From Gp7-AA6 sp036395755 (lineage in GTDB: Bacteria > Acidobacteriota > Thermoanaerobaculia > UBA5066 > Gp7-AA6): DNA of 64,000 nucleotides. Under the pieces are notes generated by a model that had not been told where the DNA came from, did no database searches, and saw only the letters and a list, made by a program, of their open reading frames with translations. Every line of letters starts with the position of its first letter. Within the stretch, counting starts at the first letter, position 1. Location: the NCBI GenBank assembly GCA_036395755.1, contig DASWCZ010000094.1:22085-86084 (forward strand), in the 5' to 3' direction. This document shows, in pieces, positions 50,619 through 58,374 of this stretch. The position numbers were made by a program, and so were the translations under genes.

Positions 50619-51832
50619 CAGGCCGCCTTCTTCCGCCGCCGCCGCTCGACCGTCCGCGGTTTTGCGGCCGGCACCCGGGCCCGCGCTTTCGCACGGCCGC
50701 TCACCGTCGCGGCGCGGACGCACGTGACGGCCGGAAGATTCTCCGCTACGAGCGACCAGCTCTCTCCCTCGTCGCGCGAGGCGTAGAGGCGTCCATCCCG
50801 CGTCCCGAAGTACACGCCCACCGGGTCCTCACGGTCGACCGCGAGGGCATCGCGCAGGACCGTGTCGTAGCAGTTCGTCTGAGGGAGGCCGCGGGCGAGC
50901 GGCTTCCACGACCGGGCGCCGTCGCGCGTTCGATACACGCGGAGCTTCCCCTCCGGCGGGCAGCGAAACTCATCCGACTGGAGCGGGACGATGTAGACCG
51001 TTTCGGCGTTGCGCGGATGGATCGCCATCGCGAAGCCGAAGTCGGACGGGACTCCTTTCGCCGCTTCGCGCCACGTGTCGCCTCCGTCGTCCGATCGGTA
51101 GAGGCCGAAGTGGTGCTGCAGGAAGAGGCGATCCGGCTGCGACGGATGCCGCGCGACCTTGTGGACGCACTGTCCGAACTCCGGCTCCTTCTCCTTCAGG
51201 AAGTCGGCCCGGATGCCGCGGTTTCTCGCCTGCCACGTCTTGCCGCCGTCGTCGGTGCGGTACACGCCGCCGGTGGACGTCGCGATCGTCAGGCGCTCGC
51301 GCCGCGCCGGATCGGTCAGGATCGTGTGGAGACAGAGCCCGCCGCCCCCCGGCATCCAGCGCGCCCGGTGCGGGTGGTTCCACAGGCCCTCGTTCAGGGA
51401 CCAGCTCTCCCCGGCATCCCGCGTCTCGAAGAGCGCGGACGGTTCGACCCCGCAGAAGATACGGTCGGGCTCGTCGTCTAAACCCGGCTCGATCTGCCAG
51501 ACGTTTGCGAGCGAAGCTCCCGAGGTCTCTGGAAAGGAGATCCGCGGCACGTCCGGCCGGCTCCAGCGGCGCCCGAAATCGTCGCTCGCGCAGAGCTCCG
51601 CTCCCCAGTGGAGACTCTTGGGCGCCGCCCAGATTCGGTGGCGTCCGTCGCGCCCGTCGTAGGCCATCGCATAGACCGACTGGCCCGCGAAATGCGGGCC
51701 GCCGACGTCCCACCTCCGCCGCGAGCGGTCGGAGCGGAAGAGAAAAGCTCCTTTGATGGTGCCGACCAGAAGAACGACGTCCCCGTCGCGAGCCGTGATG
51801 GGTTTGGCGGAGATCGCAGGACGGGAGGGCAC
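50618..51832 (-). CDS. BNR/Asp-box repeat beta-propeller protein
   Basis: A 404-aa soluble protein with six Asp-box motifs of S/T-x-D-x-G-x-x-W type: SDDFGRRW, TRDAGESW, TDDGGKTW, SDDGGDTW, TRDGARSW and SRDEGESW. These define a sialidase-like six-bladed propeller. No signal peptide is evident and the sialidase catalytic residues cannot be assigned, so enzyme activity is uncertain. The last ~35 residues are Arg/Lys-rich (KPRTVERRRRKKAA). It is translationally linked to the moaD-like gene (TGATG). Start is GTG 51832. Confidence 0.78.
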   Translation of the reverse strand: MPSRPAISAKPITARDGDVVLLVGTIKGAFLFRSDRSRRRWDVGGPHFAGQSVYAMAYDGRDGRHRIWAAPKSLHWGAELCASDDFGRRWSRPDVPRISFPETSGASLANVWQIEPGLDDEPDRIFCGVEPSALFETRDAGESWSLNEGLWNHPHRARWMPGGGGLCLHTILTDPARRERLTIATSTGGVYRTDDGGKTWQARNRGIRADFLKEKEPEFGQCVHKVARHPSQPDRLFLQHHFGLYRSDDGGDTWREAAKGVPSDFGFAMAIHPRNAETVYIVPLQSDEFRCPPEGKLRVYRTRDGARSWKPLARGLPQTNCYDTVLRDALAVDREDPVGVYFGTRDGRLYASRDEGESWSLVAENLPAVTCVRAATVSGRAKARARVPAAKPRTVERRRRKKAA

Positions 51833-51841
51833 GTCCGCATG

Positions 51842-52435
51842 CTACTCCTTCGTCCACGAGTGAAAAAGTGCTTCGACCTTTTCTTTCAGCTCCTCGAGCG
51901 AGCCGTCGTTGACCAATACATCGGTGGCGCGCCGCCGCGCCTCCTCCGGGGAGATCTGCGCCGCCATCCGGCGCCGGGCATCGTCGAGGTCGCCGCCTTT
52001 CCCGCTCCAGCGCGCGATCCGTTCCTCATCCGGCGCGACGACGAGCAGCACGCGGTCATAGCGGTTCTCTTTCGCGGCCTCGAGGAGCTGGGACGCCTCG
52101 GCGACGGCGACGCTTGCGCCCTTTCTCCGGGCTTCTTCGAACAGCCGTTCGATCTCGGCTCCCACCATCGGATGAATCCGCGACTCGAGCGCATGACGCT
52201 TCGCCGGGTCGGCAAAGACGATCTGCGCGAGACGAGTCCGATCCACCGCGCCGCGCGGATCCAGGACTTCGGTTCCGAAGAGCTCGGCGGCCGCTTTCTC
52301 TCCGGGTCCGCCCGGACGGTAGAGGTCGGCGACGATGCGATCCGCGTCGAAGACCGCGGCGCCGAGCGCGGAGAGATGCGCCGCGACCGTCGACTTGCCC
52401 GACGCGAGCCCGCCCGTCAAGCCGATTCGAAGCAC
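51842..52435 (-). CDS. coaE: Dephospho-CoA kinase
   Basis: A 197-aa kinase for the last step of CoA synthesis. P-loop GLTGGLASGKST (5-16), then ADRIVADLYRPGGPG and the helical cap, with LLVVAPDEERIARW near the base-binding site. Standard length. GTG start. It sits 4 nt downstream of the amidohydrolase and 9 nt upstream of the BNR gene, on the same strand. Confidence 0.93.
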   Translation of the reverse strand: MLRIGLTGGLASGKSTVAAHLSALGAAVFDADRIVADLYRPGGPGEKAAAELFGTEVLDPRGAVDRTRLAQIVFADPAKRHALESRIHPMVGAEIERLFEEARRKGASVAVAEASQLLEAAKENRYDRVLLVVAPDEERIARWSGKGGDLDDARRRMAAQISPEEARRRATDVLVNDGSLEELKEKVEALFHSWTKE

Positions 52436-52438
52436 GGA

Positions 52439-53736
52439 TCAGGGAGCCGGCGCGCGAACGACTTCCCCCGCTTTCATCACGAAATCCACCCTCGACAGGA
52501 CGCCGACGTCCTTCAGGGGATCCCCGGGGACCGCGACGAGGTCCGCCCGCGCGCCCTTCTCGACGACGCCGATCTTCCCCGCGAGCCCCAGGAGCTCCGC
52601 GGCGACCGTCGTCGCGCTGCGGACGGCTTCGAGAGCCGACATTCCGACGCGGACTTCGTGCTCGAACTCCCGGGCCTGGTTGATCTCGGTCCAGGGGAAG
52701 CCGCCGGCGTCGGTTCCGAAGGCGATCTTCACACCGGCCTGCCGGCAGTTCGCGATCGATCGCGCGTGCGACTTGGGATCTCGGCCCAGATTCGACGACC
52801 TTCCTTCGCGCGCGGCTCGGCCACGTAGGCGGTAACCGTCAGCGTGGGGGACAGAAAGATCCCCCTGCGCGCCATCTCGCGCGCGAGCTCCGGCCGGATC
52901 GAGTCGCCGTGCTCGATCGAGTCCACTCCCGCTTCGACCGCGATTCGCGCGCCGGTGTCGGAAGTCGCATGCGCCGCCACTTTCGCGCCGCGCGTGTGAG
53001 CCTCGGAGACGACCGCCGCGAGCTCTTCCTTCGTCCAGTTCGGCGGCGAATCGACGTAGCCGTCCGACGTCGTGTGAAGGCCGCCGGTGTTCGCGTAGAT
53101 CTTGACCCAGTCCGTTCCGTAGGACAGCTGCTCCCGCACGGCGCGGCGGCATCCGTCCGCGCCGTCGCAGAGCTGCACGCCGGTCGGAAATTTCCAGTCC
53201 GGGCGGAAGTGGAGAATCGGGTACGTCCCCGTCGTCGATAGGGCGGGACCCGCGACCTGGAGGCGGGGCCCCGGGATCACCCCCTCGTTGACTGCGTCGC
53301 GCAGCGCCACGTCGTCATAGGAGGCGCCCTCGGTCTCCAGGTCGCGGAGCGTGGTAAAGCCGTGCTCGAGCGCGATCTTGAGCGCGCGCACCGCCCGCGC
53401 CACCCGGTGCGCTGGGTATTCCTTCAGGATCTGCTGCTCGTACTCGGCCTCCGTCGCGTCCCCCTGGAGAAGCACGTGCGTATGGGTATCGATCAGACCG
53501 GGCAGGAGAGTCCGATCTCCCAGGTCGATCACGCGAGCGCCGGCGGGCGCTTCACGCGCGACCTCCTCGACGAGATCGCCGCGGACGACGACGACGGGCC
53601 GGTCGACGTATCGGCCGGTTTTCACGTCGAGGAGGCGGGCAACTTTCACGGCGATGGGCGGCGCGTCCGGCGCAGCCGCCGCGAGGGAGGCAAACAGGAG
53701 CGTCGCCAGCGCGGCGATAGCGAGCACCGTCTTCAC
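52439..53736 (-). pseudogene. Secreted amidohydrolase, frameshifted
   Basis: Two overlapping frames together give a ~430-aa metal-dependent amidohydrolase (imidazolonepropionase-like/prolidase type). From GTG 53736 the first frame has a signal peptide (KTVLAIAALATLLFASLAAAA), the metal motif LIDTHTHVLLQG, TDWVKIY and AAHATSDTGARIAVEAGVDSIEHGDSI, up to about 52810. The conserved remainder, IANCRQAGVKIAFGTDAGGFPWTEI with the catalytic Asp and ADLVAVPGDPL, is in the -1 frame. The switch lies near 52795-52812. One missing base is the simplest explanation; no slippery heptamer is seen. It could be a real decay or a sequencing error. Confidence 0.75.
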
Positions 53737-53752
53737 AGTCGTCGAGAGGATC

Positions 53753-54493
53753 TTATCGGAGCTTGCGCGCGTGACGGAGGCCGCGTTCGTATCCGCGGCG
53801 GAAGTCGTCCGTCCCGAAATGCTCGGGATGAAGATGCCGCAGGTCGTTCGATGCCTCTTCGTAGCGGCGGCCGCGAAAGCGGGGCCGCATCGCCGCTTCG
53901 AAGCCTCGACGGTAGGCGGGCTCCGCAGCCGCGAAGCTCGCCCCGTCGCGCTCGTAGTCGGCCCTCTCGGCGTCGCGGATCCCGACCCACCAGCTCTCTC
54001 TCGCGGCGTCCAGGCTTTCTGCCCCCTCGGCCTCGAGCGCCGCCCGCGTGCGGGCCACCTGGTCCTCTTCGACCAGCGCGAAGACGACCGAGTGACCTCG
54101 CCTCAACGCGTCTTCGTAGAGGTAGAGCTCGTCCTTTGGAAGACCGCGGGACATCTTTTCTTCCAGCGCGCCGCCGGCGATCGCGCCGCCAACCGCCCCT
54201 CCGGCGCCGAAGAGCGCCCAGGCGAGCACGCCTGTCGCGACGACCGGCCCCACACCGGGGATCAAGAGGCTCGCCGCCGCCGCGCCCGCCGCGCCGCCGA
54301 CCACGCCGCCGAGAGCCTTGCCCATGCCGGACCCTTCGGTCTCGCTCGTCGCAACGCGGGAATGAATCTCCGCCTCCGAGCTGGCCGGGGTCAGAACGCT
54401 CACGCTTTCGCGAGAAACGCCCCCCCGGACCATGGCATCGGCAGCCCGCCTGGCCGGCTCCGCTTTACGGAAGATTCCGACGACCGACTCCAC
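53753..54493 (-). CDS. General-stress-like protein with glycine-zipper segment
   Basis: A 246-aa protein. Residues ~1-45 (ESVVGIFRKAEPARRAADAMVRGGVSRESVSVL) resemble the start of YflT/general stress 17M proteins. A Gly/Ala-rich stretch ~58-108 (KALGGVVGGAAGAAAASLLIPGVGPVVATGVLAWALFGAGGAVGGAIAG) is a glycine-zipper or membrane-inserting segment. LYEDALRRGHSVVFALV follows, then a Tyr/Arg/Glu-rich tail. GTG 54493 is chosen, since upstream sequence is a shadow of the BON gene. Likely envelope or osmotic stress function. Confidence 0.7.
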   Translation of the reverse strand: MESVVGIFRKAEPARRAADAMVRGGVSRESVSVLTPASSEAEIHSRVATSETEGSGMGKALGGVVGGAAGAAAASLLIPGVGPVVATGVLAWALFGAGGAVGGAIAGGALEEKMSRGLPKDELYLYEDALRRGHSVVFALVEEDQVARTRAALEAEGAESLDAARESWWVGIRDAERADYERDGASFAAAEPAYRRGFEAAMRPRFRGRRYEEASNDLRHLHPEHFGTDDFRRGYERGLRHARKLR

Positions 54494-54504
54494 GACCGGG
54501 GAGT

Positions 54505-55053
54505 CTAGCTCTTCGCCTCGGCCGACTCCCAGCGATCGAGGACGCGCTCCGCCTTGCGGCGGGCAGCGCCCTGCGGCCCGGGGATGTCGTCGCCCGATGC
54601 GTACATCTCGAGCCGGTTCTCTACGTTGACGACCCCGGAGACCCCGCGGACGGCCGAGAGGAGATCGTCGAGCTCGCCCATCACGACCGGCCCGCAGAGC
54701 GTCACGGTCCCGGCGAGCGCCGTGACGTCGATCGGTCGCGGATTCGAGACCGAGCGGCCGAGCTCCGCACGCACGCGCTCCTCCAGCACCGCGTCGTCGA
54801 CCGCCTCGGTCTGCGTCATCGCCTTCACCTGCGCCGCTACGCCGCGGGCGCGGTTTCTCCAGTCCCGCGAGCGGACGCCGAGAGTGTCGCTCGCGCGGTT
54901 CACCGCCCGAACCGCCCTGTCCCGGACGAGAGCGCGGCGCCTCTTCCCGCGCTCCGGATCGAGCACGTACATCAGGGCCGCCCCGAGCCCGAGCCCGCCG
55001 ATCAGCATTCCCGCGGTCCGGATCGCCGCATCGCTGTCTTTCAAAAACTTCAT
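54505..55053 (-). CDS. BON-domain protein
   Basis: A 182-aa protein. A hydrophobic segment ~13-32 (TAGMLIGGLGLGAALMYVL) precedes a basic YtxH-like stretch (DPERGKRRRALVRDRA), then a BON domain ~85-152 (LEERVRAELGRSVSNPRPIDVTALAGTVTLCGPVVMGELDDLLSAVRGVSGVVNVENRL). BON domains bind phospholipid and are common in osmotic-stress envelope proteins such as OsmY. It is 11 nt upstream of the glycine-zipper gene; both may be a stress operon. Confidence 0.82.
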   Translation of the reverse strand: MKFLKDSDAAIRTAGMLIGGLGLGAALMYVLDPERGKRRRALVRDRAVRAVNRASDTLGVRSRDWRNRARGVAAQVKAMTQTEAVDDAVLEERVRAELGRSVSNPRPIDVTALAGTVTLCGPVVMGELDDLLSAVRGVSGVVNVENRLEMYASGDDIPGPQGAARRKAERVLDRWESAEAKS

Positions 55054-55180
55054 CCGAGGTCCTCCACCAGAAAGATTTGTAAGGAGAAAAATCGAGCAAG
55101 AAGCGGGCCAGAGAAAAGAAGCCCCAGGTGCACTTCGCCGAGCGCCGAAAAGAAGTGGCTCGAGAAAAGAGTCGATGCAG

Positions 55181-55567
55181 TCATCGCCTCTCCCTCTCGA
55201 TTTCGTCCAACAGCGCGCGGATTCGATCCCGCTCCTCCGGGGTCGCCTTCCTCGCGGACAGCGCCCGCATGACCAGTCGGGAAGACGAGCCGCCGAATGC
55301 CCGGTCGACCAGGTCTCCGACGATCTGCTGCTCGGTGCGTTCGCGGGGAAGACGGGGCGCGTAACGATGCGCCCGCTCCCTCTCGTCGCGGCGGACCAGC
55401 CCCTTCTTTGTCATGATCTGGAGAAGCTTCAGGACGGTGGTGTAGCCGGTGGGCCGCCGGGCGTCGAGCGTCTGCTGGACCTGCCGGACCGTGGACGGCC
55501 CCGCGTCCCAGAGCACGCTCAAGATCTCGAGCTCCGACGGCGTGGGACGGGGAGGATCCTTCGTCAT
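55181..55567 (-). CDS. BlaI/MecI/CopY-family repressor
   Basis: A 128-aa winged-helix repressor. TPSELEILSVLWDAGPSTVRQVQQTLDARRPTGYTTVLKLLQIMTKKGLV is the DNA-binding domain and the rest a dimerisation helix bundle with TPEERDRIRALLDEIE. These repressors are normally inactivated by an adjacent BlaR1/M56 peptidase; none is here, so it is an orphan. Downstream genes are the BON and glycine-zipper proteins. A candidate operator lies just upstream. Confidence 0.9.
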   Translation of the reverse strand: MTKDPPRPTPSELEILSVLWDAGPSTVRQVQQTLDARRPTGYTTVLKLLQIMTKKGLVRRDERERAHRYAPRLPRERTEQQIVGDLVDRAFGGSSSRLVMRALSARKATPEERDRIRALLDEIERERR

Positions 55568-55593
55568 GTCCGTTCCCGGATTTGCAAACCTAA

Positions 55594-55609
55594 TACGAAC
55601 GTTTTCGTA
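55594..55609. promoter_or_regulatory. Candidate operator of the BlaI-type repressor
   Basis: TACGAA-CGTT-TTCGTA (55594-55609) is a perfect 6-bp inverted repeat beginning 27 bp upstream of the repressor start. BlaI/CopY operators are short TAC...GTA palindromes, so this fits an autoregulatory site. A weaker repeat TAGGT...ACCTA (about 55662-55678) lies farther upstream. Confidence 0.55.
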
Positions 55610-55683
55610 AAGGGAGAATTTTTCGATGGCGTGCGGGTAACTAGCCGCCGAATTTAATTAGGTAAAAATAACCTATCGCCGAA

Positions 55684-56394
55684 TTATTCCTGGCCAAGAA
55701 GGAAGTCGAGCCGATCGCCCGGCGAGAATTCGGCGGGCGGCTCGCCTTTCCGGAAGAGCCGGGCCCGCGCGATTCCGCGAAGGGAGGCGTTCCCACCTTC
55801 GATCCGCAGAATCGCTCCCTCCCGCAGGCCGACGACCGGCTCCCCGTTCTCCTCGTGGAACTGCGCGATCCGCTCCTCGCGGGTCTCTCCCTTGTGCGTC
55901 GAGGTCGGGTCCGGGTCGAGATAGTGGGGGTTCAGGTTGAAGGGCACGAGCCCGAGCGCCGTCAGGCTCGGGGGCTCGACGATCGGCATGTCGTTCGTCG
56001 AGCGGATGGTCGCGCAGGCGACGTTGGAGCCCGCGCTCGAGCCGACGTACGGCATTCCCTCCCGGACGCGCCGTCGCAAGGGAACCAGGAGGTCGAGCTC
56101 GTAGATCGTCTTCAAGAGTCGAAAGGTGTTTCCCCCGCCGAGGAAGATGGCCTCCGCGTTCTCGACCGCGCGGACCGCGTCCGGCGTCTCGTGGGCCGAG
56201 TCCACCTCGAACCCCATGCGCCCGAGCCGCTCGCGGACCTTCGCCGCGTAGGCATCGCGGTCGCGCAAGGCCCAGGGAAAGAAGAGAACGCGCCGGGTTC
56301 CTCTGAAGAAGTCCCGGATCTCCGGCTCCGCGTGGTCGAGGAACCCCGTCGGATGACAGGCCGAGCTGCCGAGGAGGAGAATCCGGCGCGTCAT
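55684..56394 (-). CDS. pepE: Peptidase S51 (dipeptidase E, PepE)
   Basis: A 236-aa alpha-aspartyl dipeptidase. ILLLGSSACHPTGFLDHAEPEI, IFLGGGNTFRLLKTIYE and the catalytic Ser in YVGSSAGSNVACATI (~118-132), then STNDMPIVEP and FNLNPHYLDPDP, are all PepE hallmarks. It releases Asp from Asp-X dipeptides. Its ATG overlaps the folD stop (ATGA), a coupling without obvious metabolic sense. Confidence 0.9.
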   Translation of the reverse strand: MTRRILLLGSSACHPTGFLDHAEPEIRDFFRGTRRVLFFPWALRDRDAYAAKVRERLGRMGFEVDSAHETPDAVRAVENAEAIFLGGGNTFRLLKTIYELDLLVPLRRRVREGMPYVGSSAGSNVACATIRSTNDMPIVEPPSLTALGLVPFNLNPHYLDPDPTSTHKGETREERIAQFHEENGEPVVGLREGAILRIEGGNASLRGIARARLFRKGEPPAEFSPGDRLDFLLGQE

Positions 56395-57311
56395 CGGGCT
56401 CTCTCCCCGCGGTCCCGGCGGACCCGAGCGGCCCGCACGGTGTTCGCCAGGAGCATTGCGACCGTGAGCGGCCCGACGCCGCCCGGCACGGGCGTGATCC
56501 GCGCCGCGACCCGCGAGACGTCGTCGAAGTCCACGTCGCCCACGAGCGCGCGGCCCTTCGTCGCGATCGCTTCCCGGATCCGTCCGGAGCCCTGAAGATT
56601 GAGCGGCGCATCCTCGAGCGACGTCAGGCGGTTGACCCCGACGTCGACGACGGTCGCCCCCTCACGCACGAAGTCCCCCGTGACGAATCCGGGTCGTCCG
56701 ATCGCGGCCACGAGCAGATCCGCTTCGCGGCAGACGGCGGCGAGGTCGCGGGTGCGGGAGTGGCAAAGCGTCACCGTCGCGTCGCGCGAAGTCAGGAGCG
56801 CCGCGAGAGGCTTTCCGACGAGGCCGCTTCGACCCAGCACGACGGCCCGGCTTCCGGCGATCGGCACGCCGAAATCGTCCAAGAGGGCGAGGATGCCGGC
56901 GGGGGTACAGGGCACGAATCGGGGACGGCCCTGGTGGAGGAGGCCGACGTTCTCCGGATGCAGGCCGTCGACGTCCTTTTCCGGATCAATCGAGTCGATC
57001 ACGCGCGACGCGTGGTGCCCCGGCTCAAGCGGCATCTGGACCAGCAGGCCGTCCACGTCCGGATCGTCGTTCGCGCGTCCGACCGCCGCCAGGAGCGCTT
57101 CGGGCGGCGAGCCCGGGGCCAGTCGCACGGTGTCCGCGCGGATCCCGGCGTCCTGTGCCGCCCGTCTCTTCGCCGCGACGTAGGTCTCCGAGGCCGGGTC
57201 GCTGCCGAGAAGGAGGACCACCAGCCGGGGAGGAGGGGAGAAGACCCGGGCGGCGGTCGCAGCCTCCTCTCGGATCCGCTTTGCCACCGAAGTCCCGTCG
57301 AGGAGTTCCAC
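56391..57311 (-). CDS. folD: Methylenetetrahydrofolate dehydrogenase/cyclohydrolase
   Basis: A 306-aa bifunctional FolD supplying 10-formyl-THF and NADPH. ASETYVAAKRRAAQDAGI contains the catalytic Lys (YVxxK), followed by GLLVQMPLEPGH, PEKDVDGLHPENVG, the Rossmann region AVVLGRSGLVGKPLAALL and ITPVPGGVGPLTVAMLLANTV. GTG 57311 gives the usual length. Divergent from rplM with a 151-bp gap. Confidence 0.94.
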   Translation of the reverse strand: MELLDGTSVAKRIREEAATAARVFSPPPRLVVLLLGSDPASETYVAAKRRAAQDAGIRADTVRLAPGSPPEALLAAVGRANDDPDVDGLLVQMPLEPGHHASRVIDSIDPEKDVDGLHPENVGLLHQGRPRFVPCTPAGILALLDDFGVPIAGSRAVVLGRSGLVGKPLAALLTSRDATVTLCHSRTRDLAAVCREADLLVAAIGRPGFVTGDFVREGATVVDVGVNRLTSLEDAPLNLQGSGRIREAIATKGRALVGDVDFDDVSRVAARITPVPGGVGPLTVAMLLANTVRAARVRRDRGERAR

Positions 57312-57344
57312 GGTGGCAGAAGCTATCAGGGGCGGTTCTCGTAT

Positions 57345-57373
57345 TTGACAGCCCCGGACGGCTTGCGTATTCT
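57345..57373 (+). promoter_or_regulatory. Promoter of the rplM operon
   Basis: TTGACA (57345-57350), a 17-bp spacer and TATTCT (57368-57373) make a near-consensus sigma-70 promoter. Start of transcription would be near 57380, giving a leader of about 80 nt before rplM. Confidence 0.75.
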
Positions 57374-57377
57374 TACG

Positions 57378-57435
57378 CGCCCCCTGGAAGGGCGTTTTCC
57401 GTCCCTCGACGCGCCGCCCCCTGGTCCTGCGCGTC
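57378..57435 (+). promoter_or_regulatory. Two-hairpin leader of rplM
   Basis: Hairpin 1 is CGCCC-CCTGGAA-GGGCG (57378-57394) followed by TTTT. Hairpin 2 is GACGCGC (57408-57414) with GCGCGTC (57429-57435). The 9-mer GCCCCCTGG occurs in both (57379-57387 and 57416-57424), exposed wholly or partly in the loops. A repeated loop motif would suit binding by L13 for autoregulation (inference). Confidence 0.4.
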
Positions 57436-57462
57436 ACGATTGAAAGTTTTTACGGGGTTGAC

Positions 57463-57936
57463 ATGGCTTCAGGTACGCCCATGGTTTCCGCAAAAGAGAT
57501 CCGGCACGAATGGTACGTCGTGGACGCATCGAACCAGGTGCTGGGACGGCTCGCCACGCGCATCGCGACCGTGCTTTCGGGCAAGCACCGGCCGGGATAC
57601 GTCCCGTACCTGGATACCGGTGATTTCGTGATCGTCACGAACGCGCAGAAGGTCCGGCTGACCGGGCGCAAGCTCGACGAGAAGCTCTACCGCAGGCACT
57701 CCGGTTACCCGGGCGGCTTGAAAGAGGCGACGGCTCGGGAGGTCCAGGCTCGCCATCCGGAGAGGTTGATCGAGGAAGCGGTGAAGGGAATGCTCGGCAA
57801 ATCGAAGCTCGGCCGTAAGCAGATCCGGAAGCTCAAGGTTTACAAGGGAGGGTCGCACCCGCACGACGCGCAGAAGCCCAAGGCTCTTGCGCCCGTGAAG
57901 CGTACGGCCGCCCCGCGCACGACGGAGGCAATTTGA
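57463..57936 (+). CDS. rplM: 50S ribosomal protein L13
   Basis: A 157-aa L13. EWYVVDASNQVLGRLATRIATVLSGKHRPGYVPYLDTGDFVIVTNAQKV and LYRRHSGYPGGLKEATAREV are typical; the C-terminus is extended by a Pro/Ala/Thr tail. The start is ATG 57463 (GGGG upstream) or ATG 57481. In E. coli L13 represses rplM-rpsI through the leader. It overlaps rpsI by TTGA. Confidence 0.95.
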   Translation: MASGTPMVSAKEIRHEWYVVDASNQVLGRLATRIATVLSGKHRPGYVPYLDTGDFVIVTNAQKVRLTGRKLDEKLYRRHSGYPGGLKEATAREVQARHPERLIEEAVKGMLGKSKLGRKQIRKLKVYKGGSHPHDAQKPKALAPVKRTAAPRTTEAI

Positions 57937-58328
57937 CGGTCGAAATCCAGCACAAGGCCACCGGCCGCCGCAAGACGTCGATGGCGCGCGTCCGGCTGTT
58001 TCCGGGAACCGGGGCCATCACCATCAACAAGCGACCTCTCGACGAGTACTTCCCGAACAACGTTCTCAAGATGATCATCAAGCAGCCGCTGCTTTCCGTG
58101 GACGCGGCGGAGAAGTTCGACATCCTCGTCCGCGTGGCCGGCGGCGGCGCCTCCGGACAGGCCGGGGCCATCCGCCATGGAATCTCCCGCGCCCTGACGG
58201 AGTACAACGCGGAGCTGCGGGGGAAGCTGAAGAAAGAAGGATTCCTGACCCGCGACCCCCGGATGAAGGAACGCAAGAAGTACGGACAGCGCGGCGCTCG
58301 GGCGCGCTTCCAGTTCAGCAAACGGTAA
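57933..58328 (+). CDS. rpsI: 30S ribosomal protein S9
   Basis: A 131-aa S9 with ATGRRKTSMARVRLFPGTGAITINKRPLDEYF, the Gly-rich RVAGGGASGQAGAIRHGISRALTEYN, and the C-terminal GQRGARARFQFSKR tail that reaches the P-site tRNA. TTG start (57933) in the rplM stop, with GGAGG 4 nt upstream. The TTG is unusual for a ribosomal protein and implies coupling to rplM. Confidence 0.95.
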   Translation: MTVEIQHKATGRRKTSMARVRLFPGTGAITINKRPLDEYFPNNVLKMIIKQPLLSVDAAEKFDILVRVAGGGASGQAGAIRHGISRALTEYNAELRGKLKKEGFLTRDPRMKERKKYGQRGARARFQFSKR

Positions 58329-58374
58329 AGGCTCGATTCGCGCCGACGGAATCCGGCGGAAAGGGAGGTGTTTC

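Noticed and set aside
52795..52812. Programmed -1 frameshift in the amidohydrolase
   Set aside because: No X-XXY-YYZ slippery heptamer at the switch; simple indel is more likely.
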